DNA of 64,000 nucleotides from Nocardia otitidiscaviarum NBRC 14405 (GTDB lineage Bacteria; Actinomycetota; Actinomycetes; Mycobacteriales; Mycobacteriaceae): positions 22,450 through 86,449 of the forward strand of contig NZ_BAGD01000119.1 of assembly GCF_000308635.1 (NCBI RefSeq), read 5' to 3'. Numbering within the stretch: position 1 is the first letter of the stretch; each line of letters starts with the position of its first letter. The notes beneath the pieces are model-generated. The model saw only the letters and a list, made by a program, of their open reading frames with translations, ran no database searches and was not told the DNA's origin. This document shows positions 24,880-33,108 of this stretch, piece after piece. A program made the translations under genes and the position numbers.

Positions 24880-26091
24880 GTGTCCGAGCATGAAGGCGTT
24901 TCCGAGCAGGCGGGCCGCGAGTCCGAGAGTGGCGACGAGACCGCGCGCGTCCCCGTCTCCTCCGTGCTGCCGGGGTGGCTGCCGCGGGCGTATCTGCTCG
25001 CGGCGGTCACGGTGGCGGCGCTGGTCGTCACCTTCTGGATGTTGCAGCAGCTCAAGGGGCTGCTGACGATTCTGGTCGTCTCGCTGTTCCTGGCCTTCGC
25101 CATCGAACCGGCGGTGAACTGGCTGGCGGCGCGTGGCTGGCGGCGCGGACCCGCCACCGGGGTGGTGTTCCTGGGCGTGCTGGTGGTGCTGGTCAGTTTC
25201 GTCTGGACGCTGGGCGAACTGGTGGTCGAGCAGGTGTCGTCGCTGGTCGACAATGCGCCGCAGTTCGCCGATGACGCGGTCAACTGGATCAATTCGACCT
25301 TCCACACCGACTATTCGGGCACCGATATCCAGCGCAAAGCCGCCGAGATGAGCACCTCGCTGGAGAAGTACGTGGTCGGGCTGGCCGGGGATGTGTGGGG
25401 TATCGGCACCACCGCCGTCGGTGTGCTGTTCCAGGCCCTGGGCGTGCTGCTGTTCACCTATTATTTCGCCGCCGACGGGCCGCGGTTCCGCAACGCGGTG
25501 TGCTCGCTGCTGCCGCCGCAGAAGCAGCGGCATGTGCTGCGCGCGTGGGATATCGCGGTGGAGAAGACCGGCGGATATCTGTACTCCCGGGCGCTGCTCG
25601 CCCTCGCCTCGACGCTCGCGCACTACGCGGCCATGCGGGTGCTCGATCTGCCCTCGGCCTTCGCGCTGGCGCTGTGGGTCGGCGTGGTGTCCCAGTTCAT
25701 TCCGACGGTGGGCACCTACCTGGCGGGTGCGCTGCCGGTGATCGTCGCCCTGGCGCAGAGTCCGCGCACGGCGCTGTGGATACTGCTGTTCATCGTGCTG
25801 TACCAGCAGTTCGAGAACTATGTGCTGCAACCGCGGATCACGGCGACCACGCTGGACATGCATCCGGCGGTGGCCTTCGGGGCGGTGCTGGCGGGCGCGG
25901 CCCTGTTCGGCGCGACCGGGGCGCTGCTGGCGATTCCGGTGACGGCGACGGCGCAGGCGTTCATCGGCGCGTATATCCGCCGGTACGAGGTGAACGAGCC
26001 GACGGATTCACTGAAAACCGGTGGTGCGCAGCGCAAACCGTGGCGGGAACGGCTACGGCGGCCGCATCCGGCTCCCGCGCGGAAGGACTGA
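24880..26091 (+). CDS. AI-2E family transporter (PerM-like)
   Basis: A 403-residue polytopic membrane protein of the AI-2E/UPF0118 family. A hydrophilic N-terminus of about 35 residues is followed by helices such as LLTILVVSLFLAFAIEPAVN, GVVFLGVLVVLVSFVWTLGE, an extracytoplasmic helical part, and the C-terminal signature ALWVGVVSQFIPTVGTYLAG and FIVLYQQFENYVLQPRITAT. Despite the name, most actinobacterial members have unknown substrates; mycobacterial PerM relates to cell-division stability. The start is uncertain: TTG 24871 and GTG 24880 are both in frame, with no strong ribosome site. It follows adhC by 74 bp on the same strand. Confidence 0.85.
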   Translation: MSEHEGVSEQAGRESESGDETARVPVSSVLPGWLPRAYLLAAVTVAALVVTFWMLQQLKGLLTILVVSLFLAFAIEPAVNWLAARGWRRGPATGVVFLGVLVVLVSFVWTLGELVVEQVSSLVDNAPQFADDAVNWINSTFHTDYSGTDIQRKAAEMSTSLEKYVVGLAGDVWGIGTTAVGVLFQALGVLLFTYYFAADGPRFRNAVCSLLPPQKQRHVLRAWDIAVEKTGGYLYSRALLALASTLAHYAAMRVLDLPSAFALALWVGVVSQFIPTVGTYLAGALPVIVALAQSPRTALWILLFIVLYQQFENYVLQPRITATTLDMHPAVAFGAVLAGAALFGATGALLAIPVTATAQAFIGAYIRRYEVNEPTDSLKTGGAQRKPWRERLRRPHPAPARKD

Positions 26092-26220
26092 GCGCGAATG
26101 TCGGCACGGATACACAAGCAGCGTTCAGACGCCGACAGACCCGAGCGCCGTTTCCCCGGAACATGGTGTGCACCGACGGAAGCCACCTCCGGCACCGTCA
26201 CCGACGAAACGGAGCACCCG

Positions 26221-26436
26221 ATGTCCCTGACCGCCAAGCGCATCGCCATCGCCCTCGCCACCACCGCCGCCGCCCTCACCTCGACCGCGGGCATCGCCGC
26301 CGCCGACCACGGCGACCGCAACGACCGCGGCTACCACTACTACTGCGACCGGGACAGCCGCGGTTACGACCGCGACTACTGCTGGAAGCACTACGGCGAG
26401 TGGGGCCACGACCACAAGCACAACGGCGGCTACTGA
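26221..26436 (+). CDS. small secreted His/Tyr/Asp-rich protein
   Basis: A 71-residue precursor. A Sec signal peptide (KRIAIALATTAAALTSTAGI, residues 6-25, cleavage probably after AAA) precedes a mature part of only about 43 residues, rich in Asp, Arg, His, Tyr and Gly with two cysteines (YHYYCDRDSRGYDRDYCW) and ending WGHDHKHNGG. The ATG follows GGAG. The family is unknown to me. Histidines and acidic residues could bind metal and the two cysteines could pair in a disulfide, which would suit the DsbA/VKOR system nearby; both ideas are inference. Confidence 0.75.
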   Translation: MSLTAKRIAIALATTAAALTSTAGIAAADHGDRNDRGYHYYCDRDSRGYDRDYCWKHYGEWGHDHKHNGGY

Positions 26437-26568
26437 GCCCGGGCATGCGCCCGCACCCGGCCGGACCGACGGTCCCGGCGACGGCCGCTCCGGCGGCGCG
26501 AACGGCGGTGCGGCGGTAGCGAACCCGGCGGCAACGCGGCCGCCGGTCGCTCAGCGTCGAGCACCTCG

Positions 26569-26769
26569 CTACTGCTTGCCCGCCTGTTCGCGCAGCGCCT
26601 TCTTGGCCGCCTCCTGCGCCGTATCGACCTGCGACGCGTACTTGCCGCCGGTTTTCTGGTCGATCACATCCCCCGCCTTGTCCACCACCGGCTCCAGCTT
26701 GTCGGCATGCTGCGCCGCCAGATCGGCGGCCTTCCCCGCGGCATCCTTCAAATTGTCGAACAGTCCCAT
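26569..26769 (-). CDS. MT0933/Rv0909-type antitoxin-like protein (orphan)
   Basis: A 66-residue helical, charged protein: MGLFDNLKDAAGKAADLAAQ, then KLEPVVDKAGDVIDQKTGGK and AQEAAKKALREQ. This is the pattern of the MT0933 antitoxin family, whose founding pair in M. tuberculosis is Rv0909/Rv0910. The expected toxin partner, a SRPBCC-fold protein of about 145 residues, is not adjacent: downstream is the convergent small secreted gene and upstream the metE-like gene. Such genes are abundant in actinobacteria and may have other roles, including stress proteins. The ATG follows AGGAGG-like sequence (minus strand). Confidence 0.75.
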   Translation of the reverse strand: MGLFDNLKDAAGKAADLAAQHADKLEPVVDKAGDVIDQKTGGKYASQVDTAQEAAKKALREQAGKQ

Positions 26770-26940
26770 GTCGCCTCCTACCTCGAAAACGTGCCAGAGC
26801 AGGCTAACCCGCGCACGCCGCCGCAGCGCGCACCTCGCTGCACCTCGCAACGGTGACCTTGACCTCGAGTGCACTCGAGCTTCTAGGTTCGCACCCGCGG
26901 GCGGAGGCTGTGTCGACGCGACCCCGCACGGCACAAGCAA

Positions 26941-26970
26941 GCGGCGCACGGACGAAAGTCCGTGCGCCGC
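26941..26970 (-). terminator. strong hairpin terminator after metE-like gene
   Basis: GCGGCGCACGGAC (26941-26953), loop GAAA, GTCCGTGCGCCGC (26958-26970): a perfect 13-bp stem closed by a GNRA tetraloop, 14 bp past the metE-like stop at 26985. Confidence 0.85.
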
Positions 26971-26984
26971 TCGGCTGTCCGTGC

Positions 26985-29303
26985 CTACGCGGATTTCTCC
27001 GCGGCGGCCGCCTCCGCGCGGCGGCGGACGCGGCGGGCCGCGGCGACCAGGTTGCGCAGGGAGGGGTCCAGTTGCCAGTGGTGGCGGGTTTTCAGGCCGC
27101 CGTCCGGATTGGCCCAGAGGCGCTGGGGTGTCACGGCTTCCGCGGCGGCGGAGAGCAGTTCGTCCAGCTCGTCGATATCGGGGATGCGGGCGGAACGGCT
27201 TTCGTAAACGCCGGGGCCGACGCCGTGGGACAGGCCCACGCCCTCGGCGCAGTCCTCCTTGAGCGCGTTGAGCACCCATTCGATGGAGCGGGTGGCCACG
27301 ATGGCGGTGACGTCGGCGTCGAGTTCGTCGATGGCCGCGACCACGTCCTCACGGCTGGAATAGCCGATGTGAGTGTGGATCTGGGTTTCCGGCTGGACGC
27401 CGGAGGTGGCCAGCTTGAACGCGCCGACCGCCCAGCGCAGGTACTCGGGGCGACCCTTCGGGCGCAGCGGCAGCAGTTCGCGGATGGACGGCTCGTCCAC
27501 CTGGATGATGGCGATCCCGGCCTTCTCCAGATCCACGACCTCGTCCCGGATGGCGAGCGCCACCTGGTCCGCCGTCTCGTACAGCGGCTGGTCCTGGCGC
27601 ACGAACGAACGCGCCAGCATGGTGACCGGGCCGGTGACCATGCCCTTGACCGGCTTGTCGGTGAGCGACTGCGCGTAGCTGATCCACTCCACCGACATGG
27701 GCTTCGGCCGCGCCACATCGCCGTACAGGATCGGCGGTCGCACGCAGCGCGATCCGTACACCTGCACCCAGCCGAAGTGGGTGGTGGCGAAGCCGTCGAG
27801 CAGCTCCGCGAAGTACTGGATCATGTCGTTGCGCTCGTGCTCACCGTGCACCAGCACGTCGAGCCCGATGTCCTCCTGCAACCGGATGGTGGACTCGATC
27901 TCGGCCTCGATGCGCTTGCGGTACTCCTCGTAGGACAGTCGCCCCTGGCCGAGGTCGTAGCGCGCCTGGCGAATCGCGTTGGTCTGCGGGAAGGACCCCA
28001 GTGTGGTGGCGGGCACCAGCGGCAGCTTCAGCCGCTCCTGCTGGGCCACGCGGCGGATCTCGTACGGCTCGCGCTCGCGCATATCCGGGGTGATGTTGTA
28101 GACCCGGTGCCGCACCGCGTGCTTCTGCTTGAAGTGCACCTCGCGCGGACGCTTACGCCACTTCTCCGACGGGCCCTCAGTAAGCGCCTTGGCCAGCGAA
28201 ACCACTTCCAGCACCTTCTGTTTCGCGAAGGCCAGGCGCTCGGCCACATGCTCTTCCAGCTCGTATTCCACGAGCAGGTCGTAGGGCACGTGCAGCAGCG
28301 TGGTGCCGGTGGAGACCACCAGATCCGGGCACACCTTGGAGATGGCGTTGAGGTATTCCAGCGTCACGTAGCGGTCGGCGCGCCACACATTGGTGCCGCT
28401 GATGACGCCCGCGTACAGCCGCTTGCGTTGAATGCCGGGGATTTTCGCGAGTTCGTCGGGCGTGATCCGATAGCTGGCCAGATCGAGGCCGATGGCCTCC
28501 ACCTTGGTGCGCGCCAGAATCTCCAGCGCTTCCCCGAAATCGCCGTACTGTCCGGTCACCAGCAGCCGCGGCCGCAGCGGCGCCTTGGACAACCGCTCAT
28601 AGGTCTTCTCGAACAGTTCCAGCGTGGACGGCGAGCGCTCGCTGGTGAAGCACGGCTCGTCGAGCTGCACGCAGGTCGCGCCGCGTTTGGCGAGCACCTC
28701 GAACAGTTCCTCGTACACCGGCAGCAGCCGGTCCAGCAGCTCCAGCTTGTCGAATTCGGTCTCGCCGGGCACATGTCCGGTCTTGGACAGCAGCAGCAGC
28801 GACAGCGGGCCGAGCACGACCGGCCGCAGTTCGATGCCGTGCTCCTTGGCGCGGTCGAATTCGTCGAGCAGCGCCTCGGGGTGCAGCGAGAACCGGGTGT
28901 CGGCGTCGAGTTCGGGCTGCCGGTAGTGGTACTGGGTGTTGAGCAGGCGCACCAGTTCCAGCGGCGGCAGGTCGGGGCGGCCGCGCGCCATCAGGAAGTA
29001 GAAGTCGAGCGGGTGCAGTTCCTCGCGATACGCCTCGAACCGCTTCGGCACCGCGCCGAACAGCAGCGCGTTGTCGAGGATGTGGTCGTAGTAGGAGAAG
29101 GTGTTGCCGGGGACCTGGGTGAGTCCGGTGGCGGCCAGCTCGAGGAACTGGCTCTCCTGGATCTCCCGCCCGACCGCGAGCAGCTCGTCGCGGGACGATG
29201 TGCCGTGCCAGTACGACTCCAAGGCCCGCTTGAGCTCCCGGTGCGGCCCGATACGCGGGTAACCCAGAATGCTGGATCCGAAGCCGTCGGTGACATTCAC
29301 CAT
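26985..29303 (-). CDS. MetE-family protein lacking most zinc ligands
   Basis: A 772-residue full-length homologue of cobalamin-independent methionine synthase. The N-terminal half begins SSILGYPRIGPHRELKRALE; the C-terminal catalytic half has TTLGSFPQTNAIRQARYDLG, VLVHGEHERNDMIQYF, YGSRCVRPPILYGDV and IIQVDEPSIRELLPLR. The zinc site of canonical MetE (E. coli H641, C643, E665, C726) reads here H645, G647 (IHTHIGYSS instead of IHTHMCYS), V669 (TAIVATRS instead of TIETSRS) and G735 (NPDGGLKT instead of NPDCGLKT). The pterin-stacking Trp in the ILxWSF motif is Arg565 (MLARSF). Annotating this as a working methionine synthase is unsafe; it is more likely a diverged paralogue with another methyl or alkyl acceptor. 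The ATG at 29303 follows GAAGGAG. It lies downstream of fadB2 and aceA. Confidence 0.9.
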   Translation of the reverse strand: MVNVTDGFGSSILGYPRIGPHRELKRALESYWHGTSSRDELLAVGREIQESQFLELAATGLTQVPGNTFSYYDHILDNALLFGAVPKRFEAYREELHPLDFYFLMARGRPDLPPLELVRLLNTQYHYRQPELDADTRFSLHPEALLDEFDRAKEHGIELRPVVLGPLSLLLLSKTGHVPGETEFDKLELLDRLLPVYEELFEVLAKRGATCVQLDEPCFTSERSPSTLELFEKTYERLSKAPLRPRLLVTGQYGDFGEALEILARTKVEAIGLDLASYRITPDELAKIPGIQRKRLYAGVISGTNVWRADRYVTLEYLNAISKVCPDLVVSTGTTLLHVPYDLLVEYELEEHVAERLAFAKQKVLEVVSLAKALTEGPSEKWRKRPREVHFKQKHAVRHRVYNITPDMREREPYEIRRVAQQERLKLPLVPATTLGSFPQTNAIRQARYDLGQGRLSYEEYRKRIEAEIESTIRLQEDIGLDVLVHGEHERNDMIQYFAELLDGFATTHFGWVQVYGSRCVRPPILYGDVARPKPMSVEWISYAQSLTDKPVKGMVTGPVTMLARSFVRQDQPLYETADQVALAIRDEVVDLEKAGIAIIQVDEPSIRELLPLRPKGRPEYLRWAVGAFKLATSGVQPETQIHTHIGYSSREDVVAAIDELDADVTAIVATRSIEWVLNALKEDCAEGVGLSHGVGPGVYESRSARIPDIDELDELLSAAAEAVTPQRLWANPDGGLKTRHHWQLDPSLRNLVAAARRVRRRAEAAAAEKSA

Positions 29304-29419
29304 GAGCGGGACACTCCTTCCAAGCTGCGGTCCGAAACGACCTCTTTGCAGCTTATGCCCGGTGACAGGTGACGCCGCCACAAACTGTGACGGCGTACTC
29401 GTGGAAAGGGTGACGCCGG

Positions 29420-29450
29420 GCGCTCACGCACCGGGTCGATGCGTGAGCGC
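29420..29450 (-). terminator. hairpin between fadB2 and metE-like gene
   Basis: GCGCTCACGCA (29420-29430) and TGCGTGAGCGC (29440-29450) form a perfect 11-bp stem with a 9-nt loop, 22 bp past the fadB2 stop. It implies that the metE-like gene has its own promoter in the 29304-29419 space. Confidence 0.8.
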
Positions 29451-29471
29451 GAGCGCCGATCACGTTCTAGC

Positions 29472-30344
29472 TCAGCGGTTGTTGTACTGGTAGAAACCCG
29501 CCCCGGCCTTCTTGCCGAGCAGCCCGGCCTCGACCATGCGCATGAGCAGCGGGGGCGCGCTGTAGAGCGGCTCCTTGAACTCGGCGTACATGGAGTCGGC
29601 GATCGACTTCACGGTGTCGAGCCCGACCAGGTCGGTCAGTGCCAGCGGCCCCATCGGGTGGGCGCAGCCGAGCACCATGGCCTTGTCGACGTCTTCCTTG
29701 GTGGCGAAACCGGATTCGACCATGCGGATGGCCGAGAGCAGGTACGGCACCAGCAGCGCGTTCACCACGAAGCCGGAGCGGTCGGCGGAGCGCACGACCT
29801 GCTTGCCGAGCACGTCGGAGGCGAACGCCTCGGCGCGCTGGGAGACCGATTCGCTGGTCTTGAGGGTGGTGACGAGTTCGACGAGCGGCAGCACCGGCAC
29901 CGGGTTGAAGAAGTGCATGCCCACGACCCGCTCGGGGTTGTTGGTGGCCACGGCGATCTTCATGATCGGGATGGAGGAGGTGTTGGAGGCCAGCACCGCG
30001 TTGGGGTCGGTCACGACCTTGTCCAGTTCGGCGAAGATGGCGGTCTTCACGTCCTCGTTCTCCAGCACGGCCTCGACCACCAGCTGGCGATCGGCGAAGT
30101 CGCCGAGGTCGGAGGTGAAGCGCAGGCGCCAGGCGGCCTGCTCGCGCTCCCGCTCGGTGATCTTGCCGCTGGAGACGCCGCGATCCAGGGACCGCAGGAT
30201 GCGGGCGCGACCCGCGGCGGCCAGCTCTCGGGTCTGTTCGAACACGAGCACATCGACGTGTGCCCGGGCACAGACCTCCGCGATGCCCGCGCCCATCTGT
30301 CCGGCGCCGATGACTCCGACGCGCTGAATCTTCTCGCTGCTCAC
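29472..30344 (-). CDS. fadB2: 3-hydroxybutyryl-CoA dehydrogenase FadB2
   Basis: A 290-residue NAD(P)-dependent 3-hydroxyacyl-CoA dehydrogenase interconverting acetoacetyl-CoA and 3-hydroxybutyryl-CoA. Rossmann motif RVGVIGAGQMGAGIAEVCAR, VVEAVLENEDVKTAIFAELD, ASNTSSIPI, catalytic His in MHFFNPVPVLPLVELV, and C-terminal domain motifs FVVNALLVPYLLSAIRMVES and GCAHPMGPLALTDLVGLDT. The GTG at 30344 gives the family length; an upstream in-frame ATG adds nine non-conserved residues. It follows aceA as in mycobacteria, although a strong hairpin separates the two genes, so read-through is probably limited. Confidence 0.93.
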   Translation of the reverse strand: MSSEKIQRVGVIGAGQMGAGIAEVCARAHVDVLVFEQTRELAAAGRARILRSLDRGVSSGKITEREREQAAWRLRFTSDLGDFADRQLVVEAVLENEDVKTAIFAELDKVVTDPNAVLASNTSSIPIMKIAVATNNPERVVGMHFFNPVPVLPLVELVTTLKTSESVSQRAEAFASDVLGKQVVRSADRSGFVVNALLVPYLLSAIRMVESGFATKEDVDKAMVLGCAHPMGPLALTDLVGLDTVKSIADSMYAEFKEPLYSAPPLLMRMVEAGLLGKKAGAGFYQYNNR

Positions 30345-30506
30345 GTCCCGCTCCGTTCCGCCTCCCCGCAATAGCTGCGGGCGGCTGATTGCCGCTGTGT
30401 GAAGGCGTCGGACTGATATGACCCTGCGCCTTCTTAAGGTCTTTCGATATCCAGTTATAGGAAACGCCCTCCCCGCCGGGGCTGTCGACGGGAAGGGCGG
30501 AGAACT

Positions 30507-30538
30507 CCGTCGGGGGGATCAGGCGATCCCCCCGACGG
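30507..30538 (-). terminator. 14-bp-stem terminator after aceA
   Basis: CCGTCGGGGGGATC (30507-30520), loop AGGC, GATCCCCCCGACGG (30525-30538), a perfect stem about 75 bp past the aceA stop. A weaker pairing CGCCCT with AGGGCG lies further on. Confidence 0.85.
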
Positions 30539-30611
30539 GTTCGGTGTCCCCGGGAGCGGTCGAAGGTGTGATGCGACGGCCGTCCCGAGGCGTGTCCTCA
30601 GACGGGAGTTC

Positions 30612-31901
30612 TCAGTGGAACTGGCCCTCTTCGGTGGAGCCCTTCAGCGCCGCGGTGGAGGTGTTGGGGTCCACGGTGGTGGCGATGGTGTCGAAGTAGC
30701 CGGCACCGACCTCACGCTGGTGCTTGATGGCGGTGAAGCCACGCTCGGCGGCGGCCTTGAACTCGCGCTCCTGCAGGTCGACGAAGGAGGTCATGCCTTC
30801 GCGGGCGTAACCGTAGGCCAGGTCGAACATGCCGTAGTTGAGCGAGTGGAAGCCGGCCAGGGTGATGAACTGGAACTTGAAGCCCATGGCGCCCAGCTCA
30901 CGCTGGAACTTCGCGATGGTCGCGTCGTCCAGGTGCGCCTTCCAGTTGAAGGACGGCGAGCAGTTGTAGGCCAGCAGCTGGTCCGGGAACTCGCTGCGGA
31001 CGGCCTCGGCGAACTTGCGGGCGACCTCGAGGTCCGGGATGCCGGTCTCCATCCAGATCAGGTCCGCGTAGGGGGCGTAGGCCTTGGCACGCGCGATGCA
31101 GGGCTCGATGCCGTTCTTCACGCCGAAGAAGCCCTCGGCGGTGCGGGTGCCGTCCAGGAACTCGCGGTCGCGCTCGTCCACATCGGAGGTGATGAGGGTG
31201 GCGGCCTCGGCATCGGTGCGGGCGATGATCACCGACGGCACGTCGGCGACGTCGGCGGCCAGACGCGCGGAGGTCAGGGTGCGGATGTGCTGCTGGGTGG
31301 GGATAAGCACCTTGCCGCCCAGGTGGCCGCACTTCTTCTCGGAGGCCAGCTGGTCCTCCCAGTGCACGCCGGCGGCGCCGGCGGCGATCATGGCCTTCTG
31401 CAGCTCGTAGGCGTTCAGCGCGCCACCGAAGCCGGCCTCGGCGTCGGCGACGATCGGGGCCAGCCAGTTGGCGACGGAGGTGTCACCCTCGACCTTGGCG
31501 ATCTCGTCGGCGCGCAGCAGCGCGTTGTTGATGCGGCGGACGACGGACGGCACCGAGTTGGCCGGGTACAGCGACTGGTCCGGGTAGGTGTGGCCGGAGA
31601 GGTTCGCGTCACCGGCGACCTGCCAACCGGACAGGTAGATGGCCTTCAGGCCGGCACGGACCTGCTGCACCGCCTGGTTACCGGTGAGGGCGCCCAGGGA
31701 GTTGATGTAGTCCTCGTTGTTGACGAGATCCCAGAGGATCTCGGCGCCGCGACGGGCGAGGGTGTGCTCCTCGACAACGGTGCCCTGCAGCTTCACAACC
31801 TGCTCGGCGGTGTAGTTGCGGGTGATGCCCTTCCAGCGGGGGTTGGTGTCCCAGTCCTTCTGGATCTCTTCGGCGGTCTTCGGAGTGCCGACAGTCGACA
31901 T
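30612..31901 (-). CDS. aceA: isocitrate lyase
   Basis: A 429-residue class 1 isocitrate lyase that cleaves isocitrate to succinate and glyoxylate for growth on acetate and fatty acids. It starts MSTVGTPKTAEEIQKDWDTN, with YLSGWQVAGDAN, the active-site ASEKKCGHLGGKVLIPTQQH (catalytic Cys in KKCGH), IARTDAEAATLITSDVDERD, YNCSPSFNWKAHLDD and QFITLAGFHSLNYGMFDLAY. In mycobacteria the enzyme also serves the methylcitrate cycle. The ATG at 31901 has AGGAAGTGGAG upstream. Candidate RamB boxes and a TATGAT -10 lie about 190 bp upstream; ramB itself is in this window at 48108. Confidence 0.97.
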   Translation of the reverse strand: MSTVGTPKTAEEIQKDWDTNPRWKGITRNYTAEQVVKLQGTVVEEHTLARRGAEILWDLVNNEDYINSLGALTGNQAVQQVRAGLKAIYLSGWQVAGDANLSGHTYPDQSLYPANSVPSVVRRINNALLRADEIAKVEGDTSVANWLAPIVADAEAGFGGALNAYELQKAMIAAGAAGVHWEDQLASEKKCGHLGGKVLIPTQQHIRTLTSARLAADVADVPSVIIARTDAEAATLITSDVDERDREFLDGTRTAEGFFGVKNGIEPCIARAKAYAPYADLIWMETGIPDLEVARKFAEAVRSEFPDQLLAYNCSPSFNWKAHLDDATIAKFQRELGAMGFKFQFITLAGFHSLNYGMFDLAYGYAREGMTSFVDLQEREFKAAAERGFTAIKHQREVGAGYFDTIATTVDPNTSTAALKGSTEEGQFH

Positions 31902-32320
31902 CTGTGACTCCACTTCCTGATTCGGTCTCGGGTGCCCCCTGAAGAGTTCGAACTCTCGCGGTGTCCGAACTCTGCTGGAGCGGCAATTTGCAGGCTTGCA
32001 AGTCCTGCGGTGGTTACTTCCACACGATGGCACAGGAAAAAATTGCCGTCTACCTGTTGCTAATGCGAATCTCAGCTAGCTTCCGATCATAGTTTGCTAA
32101 CTCTGCGAAATTTGCGTGCGAATTGCCGCACCCCATCCTACTTGCCGGTAGCCCTGACGTGCGGTTTTGCATAACGCCCGTACTGTTTCGGTGATTCGGG
32201 CCACCGACACCCGACACGCCCGACCGCGGGTTCATGTGAGCACGTTCACACCGAAAACCGCGGCGGACGGGTGTGGGGGCAGCCACTTTCCCGGCCTGTC
32301 CCGCTGACACGCGCCCAGTC
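31902..32320. other. 419-bp gap: aceA leader and promoter region
   Basis: Non-coding. The left part is the aceA leader; around 32040-32125 it turns AT-rich with candidate RamB boxes and a -10. From about 32126 to 32320, before the stop of the small membrane protein gene at 32321, I see no gene; CGGCGGCACGACGCCGGTCGTCGCCGG-like short inverted repeats near 32330 may end that transcript. Confidence 0.6.
32086..32117 (-). promoter_or_regulatory. candidate aceA promoter with RamB boxes
   Basis: On the minus strand TATGAT (32091-32086) is a near-consensus -10. Directly upstream are two TTTGC-type motifs: AGTTTGCTAAC (plus strand, 32091-32101) and GAAATTTGCG (32107-32116), resembling the TTTGCAAA-like RamB target known from corynebacteria. 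A further AATTTGCAGGCTTGCAAG lies at 31984-32001. RamB bound here would cover the promoter, giving carbon-source control of the glyoxylate shunt. Confidence 0.5.
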
Positions 32321-32554
32321 TCAACCCGGCGGCACGACGCCGGTCGTCGCCGGACAGAACGGATAGCAGTCGGCCGTCACCGGCGGGCTGCCCGAGGTGT
32401 CGGGAAGCGGTCCGGTACCGGCGGCACCGCAGTTCCCGACGACCACCAGCAGTACCAGGACCGCGAAGCCCACCACCGCGACGAACAATCCGGTGAACCA
32501 GGCCGCGTTGGTGCGCGGCAGCGGGAACAGCATCGGCCCGAATCCCAGCAGCAT
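32321..32554 (-). CDS. small single-helix membrane protein
   Basis: A 77-residue protein: a short N-terminus MLLGFGPMLFPLPRTNAAWF, one membrane helix (TGLFVAVVGFAVLVLLVVVG, about residues 21-40), and an exported-looking tail with Gly, Pro, Thr and three cysteines (NCGAAGTG, DCYPFCPATTG). Its ATG overlaps the upstream stop in a TGATG arrangement, so it is translationally coupled to the gene at 32554-32958. A much longer frame through it (to 33172) is the antisense or shifted reading of its neighbour and is rejected. Unknown function; the cysteine pair could form a disulfide outside the cell. Confidence 0.65.
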   Translation of the reverse strand: MLLGFGPMLFPLPRTNAAWFTGLFVAVVGFAVLVLLVVVGNCGAAGTGPLPDTSGSPPVTADCYPFCPATTGVVPPG

Positions 32555-32958
32555 CACCGGCTGACCTCCTCGCGCGCGCGGCCGTGGCGGCAGATCCGAT
32601 CGGGCGCCGTCGCGGCGCGCCCACCGGAGCAGGCCGCACCGGGCCGCAGGGGCTTCGGTTCGCCGTCGCCGACGCGCAAAGCCAGCAGGCACATGACATC
32701 GGTGACGGTGAGGCCCAGCATTCCGGCGTGCAGCGCCGCTATCTCGCCGTCGAATTCGCCGCCGGGGCGCAGCAGACCCATGAGGATCATCTCGGCCAGC
32801 ACCACACCGGCGATGGCCTGTTCCCGGGTCAGCCGCCGCGAGGTCGGCAGGTACGACAGCACCCACCGGCCGCGCTGCGGTTCCGGCACGTCGACCCGGA
32901 ACGCGACCTCGTGTGCCACATCGCTGGTGATCAGCCAATCCGAAGCGGTAATCGCCAT
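32554..32958 (-). CDS. conserved hypothetical protein
   Basis: A 134-residue soluble protein that I do not recognise. The first 85 residues look structured: MAITASDWLITSDVAHEVAF, RVDVPEPQRGRWVLSYLPTS, RLTREQAIAGVVLAEMILMG (amphipathic helix) and LGLTVTDVMCLLALRVGDGE. The last 35 are low-complexity and Arg/Ala-rich. The ATG at 32958 follows GAAGGGA at good spacing. The gene is divergent from the STAND regulator across 217 bp and coupled to the downstream membrane protein; the two might be targets of that regulator, but only position says so. Confidence 0.65.
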   Translation of the reverse strand: MAITASDWLITSDVAHEVAFRVDVPEPQRGRWVLSYLPTSRRLTREQAIAGVVLAEMILMGLLRPGGEFDGEIAALHAGMLGLTVTDVMCLLALRVGDGEPKPLRPGAACSGGRAATAPDRICRHGRAREEVSR

Positions 32959-33040
32959 CGACCCATCCCTTCTCGCTCGACCCGTCCCGCTCGGGGTCCG
33001 GATCCGGTGATGGCTCAATGGTCGCTAGCTGGAACCGCAT

Positions 33041-33108
33041 GGTGAATCTCAGCGATCGGCCGGATTTCTTGGCGGTGGACAGGCCCTTGACCAGGTGAAA
33101 TTTCAGCG
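33041..33108. promoter_or_regulatory. direct repeat GGTGAAtyTCAGCG in the divergent promoter of the STAND gene
   Basis: GGTGAATCTCAGCG (33041-33054) and GGTGAAATTTCAGCG (33094-33108) are similar elements 53 bp apart. The second lies in the spacer of a possible promoter TTGACC (33087-33092)-N17-TACCAA for the plus-strand STAND gene. A reverse-oriented fragment GTGAATATTTCC follows at about 33115-33126. Likely an operator; the regulator may be the STAND protein itself. Confidence 0.4.

Noticed and set aside
29304..29471. Cobalamin or SAM riboswitch upstream of the metE-like gene
   Set aside because: The space is short, largely taken by the fadB2 terminator hairpin, and I could not find a B12-box-like element or a SAM-riboswitch pattern.
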